Positions 1-10,053 of a DNA stretch of 64,000 nt are shown piece by piece. The position numbers and the translations under genes were made by a program. The stretch covers positions 1 through 64,000 of the forward strand of contig JASJCI010000035.1 of the NCBI GenBank assembly GCA_030066085.1, written 5' to 3'. The notes under the pieces were generated by a model, which saw only the letters and a program-made list of their open reading frames with translations, was not told the origin of the DNA and made no database searches. Every line of letters starts with the position of its first letter. The first letter of the stretch is position 1. The stretch comes from Gammaproteobacteria bacterium. Its GTDB lineage: Bacteria > Pseudomonadota > Gammaproteobacteria > GCA-001735895.

Positions 1-42
1 CTGGGCGATTATTTGTTTTCTTAGAAGCAACGACAAAGATGA

Positions 43-189
43 GGCTGCCCGCGGGATGAGTCTGCAAGAACCTCGCCTGGCCAGGGATGGTCTGGTCCGA
101 CACCTCGGGGCGAGAGCGTTACAGGGATGTACCGCCCCGAGCAAAGCTCGGGGCGGAGCGTTTCTTGCAGACTCATCCCGTGGGCAGCC
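43..189. repeat. Long imperfect palindrome (28-bp arms)
   Basis: Positions 43-70 and 162-189 are inverted copies of each other with one mismatch. The 91-nt interior contains a second stem (CCGCCCCGAGC near 132 against GCTCGGGGCGG near 146) and the string ACAGGGATGTA. A similar element with different arms but the same ACAGGGATGTA core lies at 58118-58226, so this is a dispersed palindromic element. Positions 1-42 and 190-256 show no gene. A role in transcription termination for the gene ending at 257 is possible but not shown. Confidence 0.75.
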
Positions 190-256
190 CGACTCGATTC
201 AGAAAGTTTTGATTGAAGACTCTGGAGTGTGTCGGGTCTTGTTGGTGGGGGCGGGA

Positions 257-1279
257 TCAGCGGCGACGGCGGCGGCGGTTGCTGCCGCGGGTGGCGACGC
301 GGTCCTGGCCCTCGGCCTGGGCCCGCGCGCCGGCGGTGATGTCGCCGAGGTCGCGCACTACCGTGTCGATGTCCGGCGTGGCACCTGGCGGCGTGTTGTC
401 GAGCGCGGCGCGCATCGCGGCGACGTGTTGCGGCGAAGTGCCGCAGCAGCCACCGACGATGCGCGCGCCCGCGTCGCGCGCGAGTACCGCGTAGCGGGCC
501 ATGATTTCCGGCGTGCCGTTGTAGACGATTTCGCCGTCGACGAACTCGGGCAGGCCGCAGTTGGCCTTGGCCACCAGCACGGTATTCTCGCCGTCGGTCA
601 GGTTGGCCCTGAAGTTCAGGATCGCGGCGACGACCTCGGCCGCGCCGATGCCGCAATTGGTGCCGCAGGCGTGCACGCCGAGTTCACGCTGCAACGCCAT
701 CATGTCGGCCGCGCCGACGCCCATCATGGTGCGGCCGTTGGTGTCGAAACTCATGGTAAACACGATCGGCAGCGCGGTCCGGCGCGCGCCCTCGACCGCC
801 AGCTGGACTTCCTCGCGCGACGACATGGTTTCGATCCAGAGCATGTCGGCGCCACCCTGCTCCAGCGCGAGAGCCTGTTCGGCGAAACCCTCTATCGCGT
901 CTTCCGGCTGCAGGTCGCCGAGCGGGGCGAGAATCTCGCCGGACGGGCCGATCGAGCCCGCGACCACGACCTCGCGCTCGCCGGCATCGACCACCTCGCG
1001 CAGGATGCGCGCGGCGGCGACGTTGAGTTCACTGACCCGGTGCTCGGCCTGGTGCAGCTTGAGCCGATAGCGCGTGCCGCCGAAACTGTTGGTCAGCACC
1101 AGGTCGGAGCCGGCATCGATGAAGCTCTGGTAATGCGCCGCGACGCGTTCGGGGTAGTCGACGTTCCACAACTCGGGCGCGTCGCCGCTTTGCAGCCCCA
1201 TGGCAAAGAAGTTCGTGCCGGTGGCGCCGTCTGCCAGCAGGGTGCCACGGGTCTGCAGCAGCTGCTCGAACCTGTTCAA
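257..1279 (-). CDS. Homocysteine S-methyltransferase family protein with a poly-Arg C-terminus
   Basis: This 340-residue protein matches the homocysteine-binding, zinc-dependent barrel found in betaine-homocysteine methyltransferase and in the first domain of MetH. The N-terminus has the expected DGATGTN stretch (residues 17-23). The zinc cysteines are Cys209 in GTNCG and Cys278-Cys279 in GGCCG. The family makes methionine from homocysteine and a methyl donor. MetH-type cobalamin, methyl-THF and activation domains are absent, so the donor must be a small molecule or a separate corrinoid protein. The last six residues are all arginine, which is unusual for the family and echoes the Arg-rich tails of the corrinoid partners at 24.8-31.3 kb. 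The start is TTG, overlapping the ispB stop (TTGA), so the two genes are probably translationally coupled. The family call is firm; the methyl donor is not known. Confidence 0.85.
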   Translation of the reverse strand: MNRFEQLLQTRGTLLADGATGTNFFAMGLQSGDAPELWNVDYPERVAAHYQSFIDAGSDLVLTNSFGGTRYRLKLHQAEHRVSELNVAAARILREVVDAGEREVVVAGSIGPSGEILAPLGDLQPEDAIEGFAEQALALEQGGADMLWIETMSSREEVQLAVEGARRTALPIVFTMSFDTNGRTMMGVGAADMMALQRELGVHACGTNCGIGAAEVVAAILNFRANLTDGENTVLVAKANCGLPEFVDGEIVYNGTPEIMARYAVLARDAGARIVGGCCGTSPQHVAAMRAALDNTPPGATPDIDTVVRDLGDITAGARAQAEGQDRVATRGSNRRRRRR

Positions 1280-2274
1280 TAGCTTCTTTCGACCGCGTAG
1301 TCGGCGAGGAACAGCAGCGCGTCGCGGTAGTCGCTCTCGGGCAGCTGCAATAACTGCTGCTTGGCGTCGTCGGCGTTATCGCGCGCCTGCTGCAGCGTGT
1401 AGTCGAGCGCGCCGGTGTCGACGATAGCCTGGTTGATAGCATCGAAATCGGCAGCCGACCCCTGTTCGATAGCGTTGCGGATCAGCGTTTTCTGTTTCTC
1501 GTTGCCGCGCTCGAGGGCGTGAATCAGCGGCAGCGTCGGTTTACCCTCGGCAAGGTCGTCGCCGACGTTCTTGCCGAGCGCGTCGACATCGGCGGCGTAG
1601 TCCAGCGCATCGTCGATCAGCTGAAAAGCGATACCTAAATGCCGGCCATAGTGCTGCAGGGCCTTGAGGCGGTTTGCGTCGACGCCGCCGAGCAGGCCGC
1701 CCAGCTGCGCCGCGGCTTCGAACAGGCAGGCGGTCTTGGCGTAGATCACGTCGTGGTAGCGTGCCTCGCTGGTGTCGGCATCGTTGATGTTCAGCAGCTG
1801 CATGACCTCGCCCTGGGCGATGGTATTGGTCGTGTCCGCGAGCAGCTCCATGATCGCCATCGAATCTGCCCGCACCATCATCTGGAAAGCGCGCGAGTAG
1901 AGATAGTCGCCGACCAGCACCGCCGCTTCGTTGCCCCAGATGGTGCTTGCGGTCTGTTTACCGCGGCGCATGTCGGAGTCATCGACGACATCGTCGTGCA
2001 GCAGCGTGGCGGTGTGAATGAACTCGATCACGGCCGCGAGCAGCGCATCCTGTTCGCCGTGGTAGCCGCAGGCGCGGGCGCTGAGCATGACCAGCATCGG
2101 CCGCAGGCGCTTGCCGCCGCTGAGGATAATGTGCTGGCTCAGCTGGTTGATCAGTACCACGTCGGAGGCCAGGTTATCGGTGATCACCTGGTTGACGCGG
2201 GTCATGTCGCCGGCCGTCAGATCGCGCAGGTCGTCGAGCGTGAAGGCGGCGGATGTAAGTGCTGCTTCGGACAT
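1276..2274 (-). CDS. ispB: Octaprenyl diphosphate synthase
   Basis: This 332-residue trans-prenyltransferase builds the polyprenyl tail of ubiquinone from isopentenyl diphosphate. It shows GGKRLRP (53-59), the first Asp-rich motif DDVVDD (94-99) and the second DDALD (221-225), all typical of long-chain all-E prenyl synthases. Length is normal. In many gammaproteobacteria ispB lies directly next to rplU, but here sat, zur and sulP separate them. The next gene in the same direction, a homocysteine methyltransferase, starts inside its stop codon. A sequence like a -10 box (GATACT on the minus strand) lies only 6 nt before the ATG, so the message may have almost no leader. The prenyl chain length is inferred from similarity only. 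Confidence 0.93.
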   Translation of the reverse strand: MSEAALTSAAFTLDDLRDLTAGDMTRVNQVITDNLASDVVLINQLSQHIILSGGKRLRPMLVMLSARACGYHGEQDALLAAVIEFIHTATLLHDDVVDDSDMRRGKQTASTIWGNEAAVLVGDYLYSRAFQMMVRADSMAIMELLADTTNTIAQGEVMQLLNINDADTSEARYHDVIYAKTACLFEAAAQLGGLLGGVDANRLKALQHYGRHLGIAFQLIDDALDYAADVDALGKNVGDDLAEGKPTLPLIHALERGNEKQKTLIRNAIEQGSAADFDAINQAIVDTGALDYTLQQARDNADDAKQQLLQLPESDYRDALLFLADYAVERSY

Positions 2275-2327
2275 AACGCGAGTATCGCAAAGACACCCGC
2301 CGCAGGCCAGCCTGTGTGGCCGCTAAG

Positions 2328-3512
2328 TTACAGGGACTGGTAGTACTTTATCAGGATCTCGGCTACTTCGGGGCGCGAGAATTCCTTCGGCGGCGCAATC
2401 CCCTCGCTCAGCATTTCGCGCACGCGCGTGCCCGACAGCAGGACGAAGTCTTCCTTGCTGTGATCGGGTGCTTCGCGCATCATGACCACGCGGCCGAGCT
2501 TGTTCGACCAGGCCGTGTGGTCGGCGCGGAAGATCTCGATGCCGAGCGCGCCCGCGGGCACCTCGGTGTCGAAAATCTCCTGCGCATCGAAGGCGCCGTA
2601 ATAATCGCCGACGCCGGCATGATCGCGCCCGATAATGAAATGGCTTGCGCCCATGTTTTGCCGAAAATAGGCGTGCAGCACGGCTTCGCGCGGACCCGCG
2701 TAAAGCATGTCGAAGCCGTAGCCGGTGACCATCGCGCTGTTTTCCGGGAAGTACAGGCGCACCATAGTGCGAATCGCGTCGTCGCGCACGTCCGCCGGAA
2801 TATCGCCGGGCTTGAGCTTGCCGAGCAACATGTGGATCACGAGCCCGTCGCAGTTCAGTCGATCCATCGCCATGTGACACAGCTCTTCGTGCGCGAGATG
2901 CATCGGGTTGCGCGTCTGGAACGCAACCACCCGCTGCCAGCCGCGCTGCTCGATTTCGCCGCGGATCTGTACCGCGGTGCGGAAGGTGTCGGGGAAGTCG
3001 GTCTCGAAGTAGCTGTAGTTCAGCACCTGGATCGGGCCGCTGATCGCTATCCGGCCGTGACCGTGGAACGCGGCAACCCCGGGATGCTCTTCGTCCAGGG
3101 TGCGATAGACCTTGTCCGTCATCAGCGCCATCTGTTCGTCGCTGACGGTCTCGATCGACTCCACCTGCTGGATCGCGATGACCGGGCTGCCGTCGACGTT
3201 GGGGTCACGCAGCGCGATGCGCTCCGCGCCGGCGAGGGCATCCACCGACTCGACCAGGTTGAGGATCGGCACCGGGAAAAAACGCCCGTCGGTAGTATGC
3301 ATGTCGCGCGCGCAGCCCAGCGCATCGGCGAGGTTCATGTAGCCCGCGAGCGGCGAAAAGTAACCGCCGCCGAGCATGACCGCGTTGGCCGCCGCGGCCG
3401 AGGAAATCTCGACCGAAGGCAGGTCGCGCGCTTCCTCGATCAGCGCGGCGCGGGTTGCGTCATCGGCGACGTAAAGAGGCTTGAGGGAATCACTGCCGAC
3501 TGGATTGATCAT
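2328..3512 (-). CDS. sat: Sulfate adenylyltransferase (homo-oligomeric ATP sulfurylase)
   Basis: The 394-residue protein is an ATP sulfurylase of the Sat type, which interconverts sulfate plus ATP with APS plus pyrophosphate. It has QTRNP (199-203) followed by HLAHEE, and GRDHAG (295-300), the nucleotide-binding and catalytic motifs of the family. This is the single-chain form used by dissimilatory sulfur bacteria and some assimilators, not the CysDN pair common in enteric gammaproteobacteria. I chose the ATG at 3512 because the conserved protein begins there; the open frame runs further upstream without family-like sequence. It is divergent from zur, and a SulP anion transporter follows zur, which suggests sulfate handling. 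No aprAB, cysC or cysH is present in the window, so direction of use is unresolved. Confidence 0.92.
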   Translation of the reverse strand: MINPVGSDSLKPLYVADDATRAALIEEARDLPSVEISSAAAANAVMLGGGYFSPLAGYMNLADALGCARDMHTTDGRFFPVPILNLVESVDALAGAERIALRDPNVDGSPVIAIQQVESIETVSDEQMALMTDKVYRTLDEEHPGVAAFHGHGRIAISGPIQVLNYSYFETDFPDTFRTAVQIRGEIEQRGWQRVVAFQTRNPMHLAHEELCHMAMDRLNCDGLVIHMLLGKLKPGDIPADVRDDAIRTMVRLYFPENSAMVTGYGFDMLYAGPREAVLHAYFRQNMGASHFIIGRDHAGVGDYYGAFDAQEIFDTEVPAGALGIEIFRADHTAWSNKLGRVVMMREAPDHSKEDFVLLSGTRVREMLSEGIAPPKEFSRPEVAEILIKYYQSL

Positions 3513-3769
3513 GTTGGTGCCCGTCGATTTGTATTTATAGTGCGAATGTAACGAGTGTGCCGGGTCGACGCAATCGAATCTGGTTGTGGCCGCATACAGA
3601 CCTTTTATCCCGCTTTCCGGCGGTGTTCGAAACCTGCCGGCACAGCCCCCGGGTGACGCAGGGTCGATGATGTCGCGGAATTGGCCGGTGGGGATGCACC
3701 CGGGTCGACGAGGGCAGGGCATAAACCGGCGACGCACGGGGTAAAACAACGGGACAGCATGATTTGGCC

Positions 3770-3782
3770 GTTATAATATAGC
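3770..3782 (+). promoter_or_regulatory. Candidate Zur box overlapping the zur -10 element
   Basis: GTTATAATATAGC differs by one base from GTTATAATATAAC, the core I know for Zur boxes in gammaproteobacteria. It contains a perfect TATAAT (3772-3777) eight bases before the zur ATG. Zur bound here would block RNA polymerase, giving autoregulation. The expected start of transcription, about 3784-3786, falls on or beside the start codon, so the zur mRNA may be leaderless. A good -35 box is not obvious (GGGACA at 3751). Confidence 0.5.
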
Positions 3783-3785
3783 GTC

Positions 3786-4277
3786 ATGTCGCATGAAACC
3801 CAGCCTCCGGGACTTGCGTTTCGGGATCACGATCACGAACGTTGTCGGCAGCAGCTGATGGCGCGCGCGCGTGAGCTTTGCGCGGCGCGCAAGCAGCGCC
3901 TGACGCCGCGACGGCGGCAGGTACTCGAAATTTTACTCTCCAGCCACCAGCCGCTCGGTGCCTACGATATCCTGGCGGCCATCAATCGCGACGGCGAAGA
4001 GGTTGCGCCGACGATCGTGTATCGCGCGCTGGAATTCCTGCTGCAGGCGGGCCTGATCCATCGTATCGAAAGCCGCAATGCCTTCGTCTCCTGCTCCGAT
4101 CCGGAAAACTGCGCGGCTGCTCAATTCCTGATCTGCCAGGATTGCGAGCGTGTTGCCGAACTGGCGGGTGACGCGGCCGGTCTGCTTGCCGGGGCGCAGG
4201 ATCTCGGGTTTTCGGTGGATCGATCGGTGATCGAAATCACCGGCCGTTGCGCGCAATGCCAGCAGCATGGCAGATGA
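3786..4277 (+). CDS. zur: Fur-family regulator, Zur type
   Basis: This 163-residue protein has the Fur-family winged helix (about residues 35-95, with RLTPRRRQVLEIL) and the dimer/metal domain. Two CxxC pairs, Cys117-Cys120 and Cys155-Cys158, form the structural zinc site. The long linker with extra Cys residues (Cys103, Cys109) and the ICQDC motif fit Zur better than Fur. Zur represses zinc uptake genes when zinc is plentiful. No znuABC genes are near; the neighbours are sat (divergent) and sulP (downstream), neither a usual Zur target. A near-perfect Zur box overlaps its own promoter. Fur or another paralogue remains possible. Confidence 0.8.
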   Translation: MSHETQPPGLAFRDHDHERCRQQLMARARELCAARKQRLTPRRRQVLEILLSSHQPLGAYDILAAINRDGEEVAPTIVYRALEFLLQAGLIHRIESRNAFVSCSDPENCAAAQFLICQDCERVAELAGDAAGLLAGAQDLGFSVDRSVIEITGRCAQCQQHGR

Positions 4278-4615
4278 TCCGCTGCCCCGGCGCGGCGGCG
4301 GTTGTCGCCATGCCCGCCAGCTGATCCCCGATCGCATCAACTTCGAACTCCAGGGGCCCCGGGCCACGGCTATTACCGACCCGCGGCACCACTGGCACAT
4401 GCCCGGCGCGGTCATGAAGCTGGTCATGGGTGTGCTGCCGATCGCGGCGATACCGGTCGTTCCGACTACCAGCCCGCGGTTTTACCCCGCGATAGAATGA
4501 TCGCGTTGGCCCGAGCCAGGCCGGGTGCGCGGCCGCGACGCTGTGCGGAAAACGGGATTGGCCACGTCCCCGGGATCGGCAGCGAACGCCAATCCGGTCT
4601 ATACCCTGTATATCT
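4278..4615. other. 338-bp gap between zur and sulP, no convincing gene
   Basis: A frame from an ATG at 4267, overlapping the zur stop, stays open for 77 codons to 4500, but its composition is not like the neighbouring proteins, it has no recognisable motif and the reverse strand is also open. I treat it as non-coding. An AT-rich patch at about 4600-4617 just before the sulP ATG may hold the sulP promoter. Confidence 0.4.
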
Positions 4616-6454
4616 ATGAGATTGACCTGGCAACAAGTGTTGCGCCGCCTGCCGCCGCGAAACCGGTTTTTCGCCTTCCTGCAGTGGGCGGGCGAGCTGC
4701 GCGATCGCCGCGTCCTGCACGCGGATATCGTCGCCGGCGTCACCGTCGCGCTGGTGCTGGTGCCGCAGTCGATGGCCTACGCTCAGCTCGCCGGTCTCGA
4801 GCCCTACTACGGGCTGTACGCATCGTTTTTGCCCGGTATCATTGCCGCGCTGTTCGGTTCCTCGCGCCAGCTCGCCACCGGCCCGGTGGCGGTGGTATCG
4901 CTGATGACCGCGTCGGCGCTGGAGCCGCTGGCGCTGGATCCGGCCAGTTACGTCAGTTACGCCATCATCCTCGCGTTCCTGGTCGGCCTGTTCCAGCTCA
5001 GCCTGGGCCTGTTCCGTCTCGGGGTGCTGGTCAACTTCCTGTCGCACCCGGTGGTTGTCGGCTTTACCAACGCGGCGGCGATCATCATCGCCACGTCGCA
5101 GATCGGCAAGCTGTTCGGTGTGTCCGTCGAACGCAGCGAGTATCACTACCAAACCGTCTGGAACGTGCTGGTCGAGGCGGCGTCGCAGACCCATGTCTAT
5201 ACCCTGGTCATGGGCCTGGTGGCGCTGGCGATCATGCTTGGCCTGAAAAAACTCGATCCGCGCCTGCCGAACGTGCTGATCGCGGTGGTGGTTACGACGC
5301 TGGCGGCCTGGCTGCTCGATTACGAGGCGGCCGGCGGTGCCGTGGTCGGCAGTATTCCGCAGGGCCTGCCGTTACCCAGGGTACCCGAGTTCGACCTGAC
5401 CGTGATGCTGCAGCTGCTGGGCACGGCCGCTATCGTGTCGCTGATCGGGTTCATGGAGGCGATTTCGGTAGCCAAGGCGATCGCCGCGCGCACGCGGCAA
5501 AGGCTGGATCCCAACCAGGAGCTGATCGGCCAGGGGCTCGGTAACTTCGTCGGCAGCTTTTTCCAGTCATACCCGGTTTCGGGATCCTTTTCGCGCTCGG
5601 CGGTCAACCTGAGCACCGGGGCGGTGACCGGTTTTTCCGCGGTGGTCACCGGGTTGATCGTCGCCGCCACGCTGCTGGTGCTGACGCCGCTGCTCTATCA
5701 CCTGCCGCAGGCGACGCTGGCCGCGGTGATCATCATGGCGGTGGTGAACCTGGTCAGGGTCGAGCCGATCGTGTACGCCTGGCGCGTGCAGCGCCACGAC
5801 GGTATCGTCGCGGTGGTCGTGTTCGGCCTGACGCTGATTCTCGCACCGCAACTCGAGTGGGGTATAGTCGCCGGCCTGCTGCTGTCGCTGGGGCTGTTCC
5901 TCTATCGCACGATGAAGCCGCGGGTGGTGTCACTGTCGCTGCACTACGACGGCTCCCTGCGCGACGCCGACCTCTACAACCTGCAGTCCTGCGACAGCAT
6001 CGCCGTGATTCGCTTCGACGGGGCGCTCTACTTCGCCAACACCGGTCATTTCGAGGACGCGATGCTGGAACGCGCGGCGAACAAACCCTGGCTGCGCTTC
6101 ATCGTGGTCGATGCGGAGGGCATCAACGAAATCGATGCGACCGGCGAGGAAATGCTGCACCTGCTCGCCCGGCGCCTGCACGCGGCCGGTGTCGAGCTGG
6201 TATTCGCGCGCGCCAAGAAACAGGTGCTCGACGTGCTGGTGCGCACGCGTTTCGTGGAGCATCTCGGCGAGGAACACTTCACGCGCCTGCGCAACCAGGC
6301 GATCGATTTCGCGCGCACGGAGATCGACTGCAACTGCGAACAGTGTCCGCTGCTGGTGGCGATGCCGCGCACCGAGCAGGACGACGAACTGATCTGCCCG
6401 GCGGCCGTGCGTGCGCGCGACGCGGCCGCTGCCGCCGAGCGCGACCAGGCCTAG
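4616..6454 (+). CDS. SulP-family anion transporter with STAS domain
   Basis: The 612-residue protein is an inner-membrane carrier of the SulP/SLC26 family, which moves sulfate, bicarbonate or similar anions. The first 420 or so residues are strongly hydrophobic, with family stretches such as VPQSMAYAQLAGLEPYYGLYAS and LATGPVAVVSL near the N-terminus. A cytoplasmic STAS domain follows (about 440-560, containing VVDAEGINEIDATG). The C-terminal end has a short Cys motif, CNCEQC, then a low-complexity tail. Placement after sat and zur favours sulfate, but many marine SulP proteins carry bicarbonate, so the substrate is open. The start is the ATG at 4616. Confidence 0.9.
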   Translation: MRLTWQQVLRRLPPRNRFFAFLQWAGELRDRRVLHADIVAGVTVALVLVPQSMAYAQLAGLEPYYGLYASFLPGIIAALFGSSRQLATGPVAVVSLMTASALEPLALDPASYVSYAIILAFLVGLFQLSLGLFRLGVLVNFLSHPVVVGFTNAAAIIIATSQIGKLFGVSVERSEYHYQTVWNVLVEAASQTHVYTLVMGLVALAIMLGLKKLDPRLPNVLIAVVVTTLAAWLLDYEAAGGAVVGSIPQGLPLPRVPEFDLTVMLQLLGTAAIVSLIGFMEAISVAKAIAARTRQRLDPNQELIGQGLGNFVGSFFQSYPVSGSFSRSAVNLSTGAVTGFSAVVTGLIVAATLLVLTPLLYHLPQATLAAVIIMAVVNLVRVEPIVYAWRVQRHDGIVAVVVFGLTLILAPQLEWGIVAGLLLSLGLFLYRTMKPRVVSLSLHYDGSLRDADLYNLQSCDSIAVIRFDGALYFANTGHFEDAMLERAANKPWLRFIVVDAEGINEIDATGEEMLHLLARRLHAAGVELVFARAKKQVLDVLVRTRFVEHLGEEHFTRLRNQAIDFARTEIDCNCEQCPLLVAMPRTEQDDELICPAAVRARDAAAAAERDQA

Positions 6455-6684
6455 CGCAAACGCCGTGTGCCGGGGCCCGCCCGGAGGCGATGCCTTCGTG
6501 GCTCGGGCGGCCGGCCAGGACTAATGTTCGCAGCCCGGATCGCGCCAGCCGCGAGGCCGTGCATGACCTGCTCTGCCGCGCTCGGAGGATCCCTCGACAG
6601 CGCGCCGCGACGGGGTTGCGCGAGGGTCGGACAGCAGGCAGTCACGGTGGCGGGAATGGGTTCTAAATCAATCGTTTGAAGGCA

Positions 6685-6713
6685 TTGACGGGCCCGGCGC
6701 AAGCGGCTAGAAT
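6685..6713 (+). promoter_or_regulatory. Sigma-70 promoter for rplU-rpmA
   Basis: TTGACG at 6685-6690 and TAGAAT at 6708-6713 are separated by 17 bases, a near-consensus vegetative promoter, 36 bases before the rplU ATG. The rest of the gap 6455-6684 shows no gene. Confidence 0.75.
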
Positions 6714-6748
6714 TCGGCCCCTTTTGAAAATTGCTTCGGAGTAACGCA

Positions 6749-7060
6749 ATGTACGCGGTCATCGCCACCGGCGGAAAACAGTACAAGGTCACCAAGGGCG
6801 AGATCCTGCGCGTGGAAAAGCTCGACGGCGACGAGGGTGCGAGCGTCGAGCTCGACCAGGTGCTGATGGTTGCCGACGGTGACAAGATCTCGGTCGGTAC
6901 GCCGACCCTGGACAAGGCGAAGGTAACCGCGACGATCCGTGCCCAGGGCCGCGGCGACAAGGTGGAAATCATCAAGTTCCGCCGGCGCAAGCACTCGCGC
7001 AGCCAGATGGGTCACCGCCAGAGTTACACCGAAATCGAAGTCACCGACATCAAGGCATAA
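6749..7060 (+). CDS. rplU: 50S ribosomal protein L21
   Basis: This 103-residue protein begins [14 protein letters not shown], the classic L21 start, and continues with the conserved lysine- and arginine-rich centre [10 protein letters not shown]21 binds 23S rRNA in the large subunit. An upstream in-frame start at 6731 was set aside because the conserved sequence begins at 6749, preceded by CGGAG. rpmA follows after 3 bp, as in most bacteria. Confidence 0.98.
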   Translation: MYAVIATGGKQYKVTKGEILRVEKLDGDEGASVELDQVLMVADGDKISVGTPTLDKAKVTATIRAQGRGDKVEIIKFRRRKHSRSQMGHRQSYTEIEVTDIKA

Positions 7061-7063
7061 GTC

Positions 7064-7318
7064 ATGGCACACAAGAAAGCAGCGGGATCGACCCGCAACG
7101 GTCGCGATTCGGAAAGCAAACGCCTCGGCGTGAAGAAATTCGGCGGCGAAGCCGTGGTTCCGGGGAACATCCTCGTACGCCAGCGCGGCACCCGTTTCCA
7201 CGCCGGCGACAACGTCGGCTGCGGCAAGGACCACACGCTGTTCGCCACCGCGGCGGGCAAGGTCCAGTTTCGCGTCAAGGGTCCAAAAAACCGGACCTTC
7301 GTGAGCGTGGTGAGCTGA
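7064..7318 (+). CDS. rpmA: 50S ribosomal protein L27
   Basis: The 84-residue protein starts [16 protein letters not shown] and is an ordinary L27 without an N-terminal extension. The N-terminal tail of L27 reaches the peptidyl transferase centre. It is co-transcribed with rplU and ends before a strong intrinsic terminator. Confidence 0.98.
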   Translation: MAHKKAAGSTRNGRDSESKRLGVKKFGGEAVVPGNILVRQRGTRFHAGDNVGCGKDHTLFATAAGKVQFRVKGPKNRTFVSVVS

Positions 7319-7344
7319 GCGCAAACGCGTTCCAACAGCTTCGG

Positions 7345-7371
7345 AAAGCCTCGCTCCGCGAGGCTTTTTTT
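7345..7371 (+). terminator. Rho-independent terminator after rpmA
   Basis: AAAGCCTCG pairs with CGAGGCTTT around a five-base loop and is followed by a run of T to 7371. It separates rplU-rpmA from obgE. Confidence 0.9.
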
Positions 7372-7386
7372 ATGCCCGGGTGTTAA

Positions 7387-9514
<2,128 letters not shown>

Positions 9515-9516
9515 CC

Positions 9517-10053
9517 ATGACCCGTAAAGTAATTGCCTTCGCCGCGAGCAACAGTTCGCGTTCGATCAACAAGCAGCTCGTCACCTGGGCCGTCGGCCTG
9601 TTGCGCGACGCCGAGGTCGAAATCCTGGACCTGAACGATTACGAGCTGCCGCTGTTCAGCGTCGACCGCGAAGACCAGCTCGGCCAACCGCAGCTGGCGC
9701 GCGATTTCCTGCGGAAAATCACCGACAGCGACGGAATCGTCATTGCTTTCGCCGAACACAATGGCTGTTACAGCGTGGCCTACAAGAACCTGTACGACTG
9801 GGTATCCCGGATTCAGCCGAAGGTTTACCAGGACAAGAACATGGTGCTGCTGTCGACCTCGCCCGGCGGCCGCGGCGGCAAGTCGGTGATGGAGCTCGCG
9901 CTGGCGCAGATCCCGCGCTTCGGCGGCGACGTGCGCGCAAGCGTCACGGTGCCGAGTTTCGGCGATAATTTCGATGCCGACCGCGGGGTGGTCGTCAATC
10001 CCGATATCGCGGCCGAAATCGAGGCGGCCATGCAGCGGCTGTTCGCCACTTGA
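9517..10053 (+). CDS. NADPH-dependent FMN reductase family protein
   Basis: The 178-residue protein fits the flavodoxin-like NADPH:FMN/quinone reductase family: an N-terminal phosphate-binding ASNSSRSIN (10-18), the central EHNGCYSVAYKNLYDW segment and STSPGGRGG. It begins 2 bp after proB and ends inside the start of the next gene, so it belongs to the obgE-proB run. The natural substrate cannot be told from sequence. Confidence 0.88.
   Translation: MTRKVIAFAASNSSRSINKQLVTWAVGLLRDAEVEILDLNDYELPLFSVDREDQLGQPQLARDFLRKITDSDGIVIAFAEHNGCYSVAYKNLYDWVSRIQPKVYQDKNMVLLSTSPGGRGGKSVMELALAQIPRFGGDVRASVTVPSFGDNFDADRGVVVNPDIAAEIEAAMQRLFAT

Noticed and set aside
56-1282. A 408-codon plus-strand frame opposite the homocysteine methyltransferase
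   Set aside because: It is the complement of the conserved enzyme, begins inside a palindromic repeat and shows no recognisable domain.
2328-3749. A longer Sat protein starting at 3749
   Set aside because: The 79 extra residues have no Sat similarity and cross the probable promoter region. The ATG at 3512 begins the conserved protein.
4267-4500. A 77-codon frame overlapping the end of zur
   Set aside because: No motif, unusual composition, no clear ribosome site, and no relation to either neighbour.
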